From Thalassospira indica (GTDB lineage: Bacteria > Pseudomonadota > Alphaproteobacteria > Rhodospirillales > Thalassospiraceae), in contig NZ_CP031555.1 in the NCBI RefSeq assembly GCF_003403095.1, forward strand, positions 806,001 through 870,000: a DNA stretch of 64,000 nucleotides, given 5' to 3'. The position numbers and the translations under genes were made by a program. Shown here piece by piece: positions 9,220-16,939 of this stretch. Each line of letters starts with the position of its first letter. Position 1 is the first letter of the stretch. The notes below the pieces were generated by a model. That model was not told the origin of the DNA. It was given only the letters and a program-made list of their open reading frames with translations, and searched no databases.

Positions 9220-10182
9220 TTGGAACAGCTTATCCCCTATCTTCAGATCATCGCGGGTCTTGTTCTCCTGACAGCAGGTGGTGAATTCATCGTAAGGGGG
9301 GCGGTTGGTCTTGCACTTTTGCTGGGCGTTTCCAAGGTGATCGTCGGTCTGACGATTGTCGCCGCCGGGACATCGGCGCCGGAATTTGTCGTCTCGCTCA
9401 ATGCGTCGCTCAAGGGCACGGCCGATATCGCCATGGGCAACGTTGTTGGCTCCAACATTGCCAATATCCTGCTTATTCTCGGTGCGGTGGCGCTTCTGAA
9501 ACCCGTTGCGGCCTCGCGGGTCACCGTGGTCCGTGATGGTGGCACCATGTTGCTGGGCACGGTCCTGTTTATTGCCTTTTGCATGTTTGGCGTGATCGAA
9601 CGCTGGGCCGGGGCGGTGATGCTTTGTGTGCTGGCGGCCATCTGGTACTTCACCTATCAGCACGACAAAAATTCGCCGAGCGAGGCCAGCCACCTGCACG
9701 AAGAAGAAGTCGACGAAGTCGGCGAAAAGCCCAAAGGCTGGACCAGGCCGATCATCGCCACCGTCATCGGGATTGTGGCGCTGATGTTTGGCGCCGAGTG
9801 GCTGGTTGAAGGCGGGGTCTCAGTCGCCCGACAGTTTGGCGTATCCGAAGCCGTGATTGGCCTGACCCTTGTCGCCTTTGGCACGTCACTTCCGGAACTC
9901 GCCGCATCGGTGGTTGCTGCCTTCCGCGGCCATTCCGATGTGGCGTTGGGCAATGTGTTTGGCTCCAACCTTTTGAACCTGCTTGTGATCATTGGCGGTG
10001 TGTCGCTGATCGCACCGATCCCGGTGCCTGAACAGATCATGAATTCCGATATCTGGATCATGCTGGCGGTAACCGTGGGTTTGCTCGGTGTTGCCTATGC
10101 CATGCGCAAGATTTCGCGCATCACCGGTGTTGCATTCGTGATTGCCTATCTGGTCTATGTCTTCCAACTTGTCGTAGCATAA
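9220..10182 (+). CDS. Calcium/sodium antiporter, YrbG family (CaCA superfamily)
   Basis: Inner-membrane cation exchanger of about 320 residues with two inverted repeats of five helices. The alpha-repeat signatures are clear in both halves: TIVAAGTSAPEFVVSL with GNVVGSNIANILLILG, then LVAFGTSLPELAASV with GNVFGSNLLNLLVI. The acidic residue of each GTSxPE motif binds the transported ion in the family. A short acidic/His-rich loop (about residues 150-180) joins the halves. No ATG start is available. TTG at 9220 aligns best with the family N-terminus and has a weak GAG eight bases upstream; TTG at 9202 is an alternative. Confidence 0.88.
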   Translation: MEQLIPYLQIIAGLVLLTAGGEFIVRGAVGLALLLGVSKVIVGLTIVAAGTSAPEFVVSLNASLKGTADIAMGNVVGSNIANILLILGAVALLKPVAASRVTVVRDGGTMLLGTVLFIAFCMFGVIERWAGAVMLCVLAAIWYFTYQHDKNSPSEASHLHEEEVDEVGEKPKGWTRPIIATVIGIVALMFGAEWLVEGGVSVARQFGVSEAVIGLTLVAFGTSLPELAASVVAAFRGHSDVALGNVFGSNLLNLLVIIGGVSLIAPIPVPEQIMNSDIWIMLAVTVGLLGVAYAMRKISRITGVAFVIAYLVYVFQLVVA

Positions 10183-10268
10183 AGCATATTGCGTTTAATC
10201 TGTTCAATCAGTTCGCGGGCCGTCTGTCCCATGACAGTCCGTACACTTTGCGAAGGATCAAGGCACCA

Positions 10269-11039
10269 ATGACAGGTCAATTCCCGAAATCCGTTCTGAT
10301 CACCGGTGCGGCAAAACGCATCGGTCGTGCATTGACCCTGGATCTGGCGCGCAACGGCTATGACATCGCCCTTCATTGCAACAGCTCGAAACAAGACGCC
10401 GAAGCCGTCGCTAACGAGGTGCGCGACCTTGGCCAAAAGGCCTGCGTCGTTTCGGCCGATCTGACCAACGAGGATGCAACCCATCAATTGGTTGCCGATG
10501 CGACCAGGCAACTCGGCCCGATCGGGGTTCTGATCAATAACGCCTCGACCTTTGAATTTGATGATGTGCAAACCGCAACCCGCGAAAGCTGGGATTTGCA
10601 TATGGAAACCAATTTGCGCGCGCCGTTTATCCTCTCGCAGCAATTTGCAAAGCATCTGCCAGATAACTGTCAGGGCATGATCCTCAACCTGATTGATCAG
10701 CGTGTCTGGAACCTGACCCCGCATTTCATGACCTATACCTTGTCCAAAGCCGGGCTTTGGACCCTGACCCAGACGCTGGCATTGGCCCTTGCGCCAAAAA
10801 TTCGCGTCAATGCCATCGGGCCGGGGCCGGCACTGCCTAGTAGCCGACAAACACAGGAAGATTTCGACGCGCAGTGCGAAAAAACACCCCTGAAAATAGG
10901 GACAAACCCGCAAGAGATTTGCGACGCGGTTCGATTTTTCCTTGCCGCGCCGGCCATCACCGGGCAAATGTTAGCGCTTGACGGCGGGCAGCACCTCGAT
11001 TGGGCGCCCAGTGGCGAAGAAGATGCGCCCAACGAATGA
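10269..11039 (+). CDS. folM: SDR-family oxidoreductase, probable pteridine (dihydromonapterin) reductase FolM-like
   Basis: A 256-residue short-chain dehydrogenase. ATG at 10269 puts the Rossmann motif ITGAAKRIGRAL at residues 11-22. The TGxxxRIG form, with arginine rather than glycine, is characteristic of pteridine reductases such as PTR1 and FolM that use NADPH. The NNAS motif (INNAST) and the catalytic YxxxK (YTLSK) are present. Next downstream is a FolB-like dihydroneopterin aldolase, which supports a role in tetrahydropterin or folate metabolism. FolM and a folB-type gene are neighbours in a number of proteobacteria. Substrate specificity cannot be fixed from sequence alone. Confidence 0.8.
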   Translation: MTGQFPKSVLITGAAKRIGRALTLDLARNGYDIALHCNSSKQDAEAVANEVRDLGQKACVVSADLTNEDATHQLVADATRQLGPIGVLINNASTFEFDDVQTATRESWDLHMETNLRAPFILSQQFAKHLPDNCQGMILNLIDQRVWNLTPHFMTYTLSKAGLWTLTQTLALALAPKIRVNAIGPGPALPSSRQTQEDFDAQCEKTPLKIGTNPQEICDAVRFFLAAPAITGQMLALDGGQHLDWAPSGEEDAPNE

Positions 11040-11140
11040 TGCCCGGTGGTGATCGTTAAGTCGCTGCCAGACATCGGGCCGGACATGTGTGGTTCTGTTG
11101 ATCAAACTGCACAGGAAAGCAGCACAAGGAAGACCGGAAT

Positions 11141-11581
11141 ATGACCGCAGGCCTTAAACAGGATGCCAAAATTACGACATTGCCCTTTGCCGATGTGCCC
11201 CATGCAGATCGTGCAGGCAACCTGCGCCGTGTCTTCGTGCGTGACATGATCATTCACACCTCCATCGGTGTTTATGAACACGAAAAAGAAGCCCCGCAAC
11301 GCGTGCGCATCAATCTCGACCTTGCCGTGCTCGAAGGCGACGGTGTTCAGAATGATGATATCACCACGGTGCTAAGCTACGAGGATCTGGTCGTCGGCAC
11401 ACGCCGCATCTGCCAGGATGGTCACACCAACCTTGTGGAAACCCTTGGGGAAAAACTCGCTGACATGTGTCTTGCCGATCCGCGCGTCCGCAAGGTGATC
11501 GTCAGGGTTGAAAAGCTCGACGTTTTTGAAGATGCAGCTGCGGTTGGTGTGGAAATCGAACGCCACAATATCGCGCGCTGA
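11141..11581 (+). CDS. folB: Dihydroneopterin aldolase-family protein (FolB-like)
   Basis: A 146-residue FolB/FolX-fold protein. It carries the family N-terminal motif IHTSIGVYEHEKEAPQRVRI (about residues 42-61), a central SYEDLV, and NLVETLGEKLAD, in which the glutamate anchors the pterin. The family forms octamers with active sites between subunits. FolB cleaves dihydroneopterin to 6-hydroxymethyl-dihydropterin, while relatives act as epimerases on dihydromonapterin precursors. About 25 extra residues precede the conserved domain. It lies 101 bases after the folM-like gene and is probably co-transcribed with it. Confidence 0.85.
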   Translation: MTAGLKQDAKITTLPFADVPHADRAGNLRRVFVRDMIIHTSIGVYEHEKEAPQRVRINLDLAVLEGDGVQNDDITTVLSYEDLVVGTRRICQDGHTNLVETLGEKLADMCLADPRVRKVIVRVEKLDVFEDAAAVGVEIERHNIAR

Positions 11582-12021
11582 TCGATACGCGATTTCCCGA
11601 AAAAATTTACTTTTCCAGACGGCTAATCCAAGGGACTCTTTGATTCCTCTGGCGCGAATCGCTATGGCGCTTATTCACAAGCATCTGGCGAATATGATTC
11701 AAAGGAAAATATTCATTTTTTACGACTCTATTACCGAATGATTTCACGTTGACAGTATTTTTATTGTTTAAAATCAATAAGTTAACTGTTTTGCTCAATA
11801 ATTGTGCACTTCATAGAACGTTAAGACTCTCAAGGGGTGCAGGAAGTCACCCCCCGATTACCCACATAGTTATCCACAGTCTTGGTGGACATCTTTTTTG
11901 GCATGGCGATTCCCCATGGCGCGGTTGCGATGTTAATCTTTTCAGCTATGTTTCAAATCGCGTTTGCCTGTGACGGCTGTCACAACTTTGAATGTATTTT
12001 ATTTAAATCTGGAGTGCCTTG
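11582..12021. other. AT-rich intergenic region with DnaA, IHF and CRP-type consensus sites
   Basis: A gap of about 440 bases with no convincing gene. It is clearly AT-richer than its flanks, especially 11700-11830. It contains TTATTCACA at 11671-11679 and TTATCCACA at 11870-11878, both full matches to the DnaA box TTATNCACA. A one-mismatch copy, TTACCCACA, lies at 11858-11866. AATCAA-TAAG-TTA at 11772-11784 fits the IHF consensus WATCAANNNNTTR. A CRP-type palindrome lies at 11969-11984. The combination resembles a replication origin or a DnaA-controlled promoter; neither is proven. See the findings. Confidence 0.55.
11969..11984. promoter_or_regulatory. CRP/FNR-family operator candidate upstream of uvrC
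   Basis: TGTGA-CGGCTG-TCACA is a perfect match to the E. coli CRP consensus TGTGA-N6-TCACA. Its centre is about 45 bases before the uvrC start codon. Which CRP/FNR relative would bind in this organism is unknown. Confidence 0.5.
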
Positions 12022-13959
12022 ATGAAACCACCTGTTTCCCCCGAAAACCCGACCGGGGATGATGCCCCGAAACGGGAAATCGGTTTGTCGCTTGATGGTG
12101 ACAAGATCGATGGCGGGGCGGCAAGGGGCGTTGAGGCGATCAAAAATGCGCTGAAAACCATGCCGGGATCACCGGGCGTCTATCGCATGATCGATGACAA
12201 GGAACGCGTGCTTTACGTCGGCAAGGCCAAGAACCTCAAGAAACGCGTGGTCGCCTATACCCGCATCATGCAATTGCCGATCCGCATTGCCCGTATGGTG
12301 GCCCAGACGGTGAAGATGGAAATCATCACCACCCATACCGAGGCCGAGGCGCTCCTTCTTGAATCCAACCTGATCAAAAAGCTCAAACCGCGCTACAACA
12401 TCCTGCTGCGCGATGACAAAAGCTTCCCCTATATCCTGATCACCGAGGATCACGACTATCCGCGCATCGTCAAACATCGCGGCGCACGCGCCAAGGATGG
12501 CAGTTGCTTTGGCCCGTTTGCCTCGGCCTGGGCAGTCAATAACACCATCAACCATCTGCAACGCGCCTTTTTGCTGCGCTCTTGCACCGACGGGGTGTTT
12601 TCCAACCGGTCACGGCCGTGTTTGCTTTATCAAATCAAACGTTGTGCCGCCCCCTGTGTCGATCGCATTTCCAAACCGGAATATGACGAGCTTGTTGATA
12701 TCTGCCGCGACTTTTTGACCGGACGCAGCCAGAAAATCCTCAAGCAGCTCGAAGCCGACATGATGGATGCGTCTGAAAAGATGGAATTCGAACAGGCCGC
12801 GATGTATCGCGACCGCATCCGTGCGCTCAGCCAGATCCGATCCCATCAGGACATCAACCTCGAAGGTGTCGAAGAGGCCGACGTCATCGCCCTTCATCAG
12901 GAAGGCGGGCAAAGCTGTGTGCAGGTGTTCTTCTTCCGCTCGGGCTCGAACTATGGCAACCGGTCCTATTTCCCGCGCCATGAACAATCGGCCGAAATCC
13001 CAGAAATCCTCTCGGCCTTTGTCGGGCAGTTCTATGCCGATAAACCGGCCCCCAAACAAATCTTCCTGTCGCACGAAATCGAAGGCCAGGAACTGGTCGA
13101 AAACGCGCTTGGCATCAATAACGACCGCAAGATCGAATTGCTCGTGCCCAAGCGCGGCGGCAAACGCAAACTGGTCGAACATGCGCTCACCAACGCCAAG
13201 GACGCACTTGGCCGTCGTCTGGCTGAAAGTGCGACACAGCGCAAATTGCTCGAAGACCTTGCCGACAAGCTTGATCTCGAAAGCACGCCGGAACGGATCG
13301 AGGTTTACGATAACTCCCACACCCAGGGGACCAACATGGTCGGCGGCATGATTGTCGCCGGACCCGAAGGCTTCATGAAAAACGCCTATCGCAAATTCAA
13401 CATCAAGGGCGATATCGCCCCGGGTGATGACTTTGCCATGATGCGCGAAGTCTTAACCCGTCGTTTCGCCCGGGCGCAAAAAGAAGACCCGGACCGCGAA
13501 AACGGCACATGGCCCGACCTCTGCCTGATTGATGGCGGCTTGGGGCAGCTTGGCGTGGCACGTGAAGTGCTCGAAGACCTCGGGATCGAAGACGTCATGC
13601 TGGTCGGTGTTGCCAAGGGTGTCGATCGTAATGCTGGCAAGGAAGTGCTACACATCCCCGGCAAGGCCCCGGTACGTCTCGATATGAAGGACCCGGTGCT
13701 CTATTTCATTCAGCGCCTGCGCGACGAGGCCCATCGCTGGGCGATTGGCACCCATCGCGCCAAACGCGGCAAACAAATGGGCAAAAGCGTGCTCGACTCC
13801 GTCCCCGGTGTCGGCGGGGCGCGTAAAAAGGCATTGCTCCACCATTTCGGCTCTGCCCGCGGGGTGGCCGATGCTGGCCTATCGGATCTCGAGGCCGTCG
13901 ATGGCATCAGTGCCGCCTTGGCGCGCAAGATTTACGACCATTTCCACAGCAACGACTAA
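12022..13959 (+). CDS. uvrC: Excinuclease ABC subunit C (UvrC)
   Basis: UvrC makes the 3' and 5' incisions around bulky DNA lesions in nucleotide-excision repair. ATG 12022 has GGAG at 12011-12014; the TTG three bases earlier is not needed. Domains in order: a GIY-YIG nuclease near residues 48-85 (SPGVYRM..., LYVGKAKNLKKR), a cysteine cluster in the middle (RSCTDGVF... CLLYQIKRCAAPC), a UVR motif that binds UvrB (about 240-270), an RNase H-like second nuclease (EVYDNSHTQGTNMVG, DLCLIDGGLGQL), and a C-terminal helix-hairpin-helix pair. The roughly 30-residue acidic N-terminal extension is variable in the family. Length is typical. Confidence 0.97.
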   Translation: MKPPVSPENPTGDDAPKREIGLSLDGDKIDGGAARGVEAIKNALKTMPGSPGVYRMIDDKERVLYVGKAKNLKKRVVAYTRIMQLPIRIARMVAQTVKMEIITTHTEAEALLLESNLIKKLKPRYNILLRDDKSFPYILITEDHDYPRIVKHRGARAKDGSCFGPFASAWAVNNTINHLQRAFLLRSCTDGVFSNRSRPCLLYQIKRCAAPCVDRISKPEYDELVDICRDFLTGRSQKILKQLEADMMDASEKMEFEQAAMYRDRIRALSQIRSHQDINLEGVEEADVIALHQEGGQSCVQVFFFRSGSNYGNRSYFPRHEQSAEIPEILSAFVGQFYADKPAPKQIFLSHEIEGQELVENALGINNDRKIELLVPKRGGKRKLVEHALTNAKDALGRRLAESATQRKLLEDLADKLDLESTPERIEVYDNSHTQGTNMVGGMIVAGPEGFMKNAYRKFNIKGDIAPGDDFAMMREVLTRRFARAQKEDPDRENGTWPDLCLIDGGLGQLGVAREVLEDLGIEDVMLVGVAKGVDRNAGKEVLHIPGKAPVRLDMKDPVLYFIQRLRDEAHRWAIGTHRAKRGKQMGKSVLDSVPGVGGARKKALLHHFGSARGVADAGLSDLEAVDGISAALARKIYDHFHSND

Positions 13960-14074
13960 AAAAGCATCGGATGGCATCTTGCTTTTTGCTGCCCGTGGCG
14001 CGATACCCGGTACGCCCTGCCGCCCGGTGGGGCATTTTCGCGCGAAACGTCCATAAATAATCGGCTTGCCATAA

Positions 14075-15388
14075 ATGCGATATTTTCCTTCCTGGTCTGT
14101 GACCCGGTCTTCCACAGTCATGCCTGATCAACGTCTGCCTTGGGGTGCGATGTTCCCGATGGGCTTGCAGCATCTTGTTGCCATGTCGGGTGCGACCATC
14201 CTTGGCCCGCTTCTGATGGGGTTTGATCCCAATCTGGCGATCCTGTTTTCCGGTATCGGTACCCTGATCTTCTTCATCTGCACGGCGGGCCGTGTGCCGA
14301 GTTATCTGGGCTCATCCTTTGCCTTTATCGCCGTCGTCATTGCCGCCACCGGGTATGCCGGATCGGGACCAAACCCCGATATTGGCGGGGCGCTTGGCGG
14401 GATCATTGCTGCTGGTGCGCTTTATGTCGTGATCGGCCTGATCGTCATGGCAACCGGGACCGGGTGGGTCGAAAAACTGATGCCGCCTGCGGTCACCGGT
14501 GCGGTTGGTGCGGCGATTGGCCTGAACCTCGCCCCGGTCGGGATCAATGGCATCACGGGCGATAACATGCATATGCTGGTCGCCCTTCTGACCCTGCTGT
14601 CGGTGGCCTTCGTCTCGGTTTACGCGCCGATTGCGCTGCGTCGGATTTCCATTCTGGTCGGGATCCTGGCGGGCTATGTGCTGGTGTTGGTTTTGGGCAA
14701 CGGCTTTGGCCTGATGCCGGCGATTGATTTTACTGAACTTTCCGAGGCCGCGTGGTTTGGCATGCCATCCTTTGTCGCGCCGCGCTTTGAAAGTTCTGCC
14801 ATGTTCCTGATCGCGCCGGTGGCCTTCATTCTGGTGGCCGAAAACCTCGGCCATATCAAGGCGATTGGCGGCATGACCAAACAGAACATGGACCGTTATA
14901 TCGGCCGTGGTTTTGTCGGCGATGGTCTGGCAACCATGCTGGCCGGATCGGGCGGCGGTACCGGGGTGACCACCTATGTTGAAAACATGGGTGTTATGGC
15001 CGTTACCCGTGTGTTTTCGACCCTGATCTTTGTCATTGCCGCGGTGATTGCCATCCTGCTTGGTTTCTCGCCGAAATTCGGCGCCTTGCTGCACACCATT
15101 CCGGGCCCGGTTCTGGGCGGGCTTGGCGTTGCGGTCTTTGGCCTGATTGCTGCTGCCATGATCCGTTTGTGGGTCGATAACCGCGTTGATTTCTCTGATC
15201 CGCGCAACCTGTTTACGGTGGGCATCACGCTGATCTTTGGCGCGGGCGACTTCACGGTCAATTTCGGTGGTTTCGCCATGGGCGGGATCGGCACCGCGAC
15301 CTTGGCTGCCATCATCCTCTATCAGGCGCTCAGCATCGGACGCGGCAAGTCCGCCCATCCGGCCGAGGCAGGGGCGGCGGCAGAATAA
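14075..15388 (+). CDS. Uracil/xanthine permease, NCS2 family (UraA-like)
   Basis: A 437-residue proton-coupled nucleobase transporter of the inner membrane. The NCS2 signature LQHLVAMSGATILGPLLMG appears near residues 28-46, and there are about 14 hydrophobic segments with the family motifs FIAVVIAATGYAG and LAGSGGGTGVTTYVENMGVMAVTRV. The last of these corresponds to the NCS2 signature region that contributes to substrate binding. UraA-type proteins take up uracil, and relatives take xanthine or uric acid. The cluster closest to LQHLVAM is uracil permease, but the substrate is an inference. ATG 14075 lacks a strong ribosome site; Met at 14120 is an alternative. Confidence 0.85.
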   Translation: MRYFPSWSVTRSSTVMPDQRLPWGAMFPMGLQHLVAMSGATILGPLLMGFDPNLAILFSGIGTLIFFICTAGRVPSYLGSSFAFIAVVIAATGYAGSGPNPDIGGALGGIIAAGALYVVIGLIVMATGTGWVEKLMPPAVTGAVGAAIGLNLAPVGINGITGDNMHMLVALLTLLSVAFVSVYAPIALRRISILVGILAGYVLVLVLGNGFGLMPAIDFTELSEAAWFGMPSFVAPRFESSAMFLIAPVAFILVAENLGHIKAIGGMTKQNMDRYIGRGFVGDGLATMLAGSGGGTGVTTYVENMGVMAVTRVFSTLIFVIAAVIAILLGFSPKFGALLHTIPGPVLGGLGVAVFGLIAAAMIRLWVDNRVDFSDPRNLFTVGITLIFGAGDFTVNFGGFAMGGIGTATLAAIILYQALSIGRGKSAHPAEAGAAAE

Positions 15389-15420
15389 TCGCGCAGACGC
15401 GATGAGATGATAAATCGCAC

Positions 15421-15459
15421 GGGCCGTGTTCTGACGCTAATCCGTCATCAACACGGCCC
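15421..15459 (+). terminator. Long two-part hairpin after the permease gene
   Basis: Outer arms GGGCCGTGTT (15421-15430) and AACACGGCCC (15450-15459), with a nested TGACG/CGTCA stem at 15432-15436 and 15443-15447. It sits 33 bases after the permease stop. The following bases are only moderately T-rich, so it may be a weak terminator or an mRNA stabilising structure. Confidence 0.6.
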
Positions 15460-15562
15460 TTGTGGTATGTGCTTCAAGTCTTTAATAATTGCGCGGCCTT
15501 GGGCGATTGCGCATCAGGGCCTTGATGTCATTGCCGTAAAATCCGTCAAACAGGCCCCGTTT

Positions 15563-16114
15563 ATGAAGAACCAGATTCCCAATCTGCTGACCATGTCGCG
15601 CATTTTCGTAATCCCGGCGCTGATCGCGTCGTTTTACATCAATGGTCCGGTTGGCAACTGGATCGGCTTTGCGCTGTTTGCCTTTGCCGGGGTGACCGAT
15701 TTCTTTGACGGCTATCTGGCGCGCTCGATGAATGTGGTCTCCCCACTTGGTCGGTTTCTTGATCCGATTGCTGACAAACTGCTGGTGGCGGCTGCATTGA
15801 TGATGATGGTGGCCTTTGAACGCATTTCTGGTTTGGCGGTATTGCCCGCGGTGATCATCATGTGCCGCGAAATCATGGTGTCGGGCCTGCGCGAACATCT
15901 GGCCGAGATCAAAGTGCCCTTGCCGGTCACAGTCCTTGCCAAATGGAAAACCACGGCCCAGATTCTCGCCATCGGGTTCCTTCTGGTTGGCGATGCATCG
16001 CCCGATCTGATTCCGTCGATCCTGATTGGTGATATCCTGCTGTGGATTGCCGGGATCGTCACGGTTCAGACCGGCTATATCTATCTGCGCACCGGCCTTA
16101 AACACCTCGATTAA
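15563..16114 (+). CDS. pgsA: CDP-diacylglycerol--glycerol-3-phosphate 3-phosphatidyltransferase PgsA
   Basis: PgsA makes phosphatidylglycerol phosphate, the committed step to phosphatidylglycerol and cardiolipin. Starting at ATG 15563 gives 183 residues, the normal size, with the family opening NQIPNLLTMSRIFVIP. The open frame upstream of this start has no counterpart in the family. The CDP-alcohol phosphotransferase motif DG-x2-AR-x8-G-x3-D-x3-D is intact (DGYLARSMNVVSPLGRFLDP). Several membrane helices follow. uvrC, pgsA and moaE lie in this order in many alphaproteobacteria; here a permease gene is inserted after uvrC. Confidence 0.95.
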   Translation: MKNQIPNLLTMSRIFVIPALIASFYINGPVGNWIGFALFAFAGVTDFFDGYLARSMNVVSPLGRFLDPIADKLLVAAALMMMVAFERISGLAVLPAVIIMCREIMVSGLREHLAEIKVPLPVTVLAKWKTTAQILAIGFLLVGDASPDLIPSILIGDILLWIAGIVTVQTGYIYLRTGLKHLD

Positions 16115-16146
16115 TTCTTGTAATCCGGCAAACCGGGACGGCGACC

Positions 16147-16602
16147 ATGTCACGCGTTTCTGTTCAGCAACATGATTTTGACCCGGGCGCCGAACTTGCG
16201 GCTCTGACCGATGGTCGCACCGATATTGGGGCTGCGGTCAGTTTTGTCGGGCTGGTGCGCGATATTCATGGCGGCGAAAATGTTTCGGCCCTGACCCTTG
16301 ATCACTATCCCGGCATGACCGAACGCGAACTGGAAAAGATCGCCGATGAGGCCGCCGATCGCTGGCCGCTTGATGATATTCGCATCATTCATCGCTTTGG
16401 CCGGATGTTGCCCGGCGAACGCATCGTTCTGGTGATCGTGCTCTCGGCCCATCGCCGCGCCGCGTTCGAGGCCTGCGACTTCATCATGGATTTCCTCAAA
16501 ACCCGCGCGCCGTTCTGGAAACGCGAAGAAACCCCGGACGGTGGCGACAAATGGGTGACGGCAAAGGCATCCGATGATGCCGATGCCGACCGCTGGAAAT
16601 GA
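16147..16602 (+). CDS. moaE: Molybdopterin synthase catalytic subunit MoaE
   Basis: MoaE inserts dithiolene sulfur into precursor Z using the MoaD thiocarboxylate to give molybdopterin. The 151-residue protein has the family signatures GAAVSFVGLVRD, LTLDHYPGM, HRFGRMLPGE and FLKTRAPFWKRE, and the catalytic lysine region near KREE is kept. It follows pgsA by 32 bases. The usual partner gene moaD, often found between pgsA and moaE in alphaproteobacteria, is absent here and must be elsewhere. Confidence 0.95.
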   Translation: MSRVSVQQHDFDPGAELAALTDGRTDIGAAVSFVGLVRDIHGGENVSALTLDHYPGMTERELEKIADEAADRWPLDDIRIIHRFGRMLPGERIVLVIVLSAHRRAAFEACDFIMDFLKTRAPFWKREETPDGGDKWVTAKASDDADADRWK

Positions 16603-16632
16603 TGGTGGAAATAACTGCCCGACAGCGGCCCA

Positions 16633-16920
16633 TCAGATAAATTTCGTCAGCACCGCAACCAGGGTCATCAGCCCGGTTTGCAAGGTCGCGGCATTGTTGA
16701 CCTGCTGGCGCAATTGCTTCATCGCCGCTTCGTCCTCGGCGTCGACTTCCTTGGCTTCATCAAGCTGCTTGGCCTGAAGGGCGACCAGTTGGCTGGCGGC
16801 CTTATCAAGGGCCGGTTTGGATTTGACCTTCTGATCAATCGTCGCCCCCTGATAGGTCACAGCAGCAGTCGCATAGGCTTCCTGTGCGTCGGCAATCAGG
16901 GCACCGAGTGTCTGGCTCAT
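16633..16920 (-). CDS. Small helical protein of unknown function (95 residues)
   Basis: I do not recognise a family. ATG 16920 is chosen because a good ribosome site (GAGGGAGATTTC on the minus strand) precedes it. The product is predicted almost wholly helical: an Ala/Gln/Lys-rich central region (about 30-70) and a short hydrophobic C-terminal segment (GLMTLVAVLTKFI) that could insert in or lie on the membrane. It has no signal peptide. It starts 20 bases after the upstream lipoprotein gene on the same strand, so the two are very likely co-transcribed and may work together at the envelope. Confidence 0.65.
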   Translation of the reverse strand: MSQTLGALIADAQEAYATAAVTYQGATIDQKVKSKPALDKAASQLVALQAKQLDEAKEVDAEDEAAMKQLRQQVNNAATLQTGLMTLVAVLTKFI

Positions 16921-16939
16921 TGTGAAATCTCCCTCTTTT

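Noticed and set aside
11749..11774. TTGACA plus TAAAAT as a promoter in the gap before uvrC
   Set aside because: The spacer is only 14 bases, too short for sigma-70.
11768..11786. CtrA box (TTAA-N7-TTAA) near the DnaA boxes
   Set aside because: The two TTAA elements are spaced at about 10 bases, not 7.
12610..13320. 236-codon open frame antisense to uvrC
   Set aside because: Shadow of the strongly supported uvrC frame.
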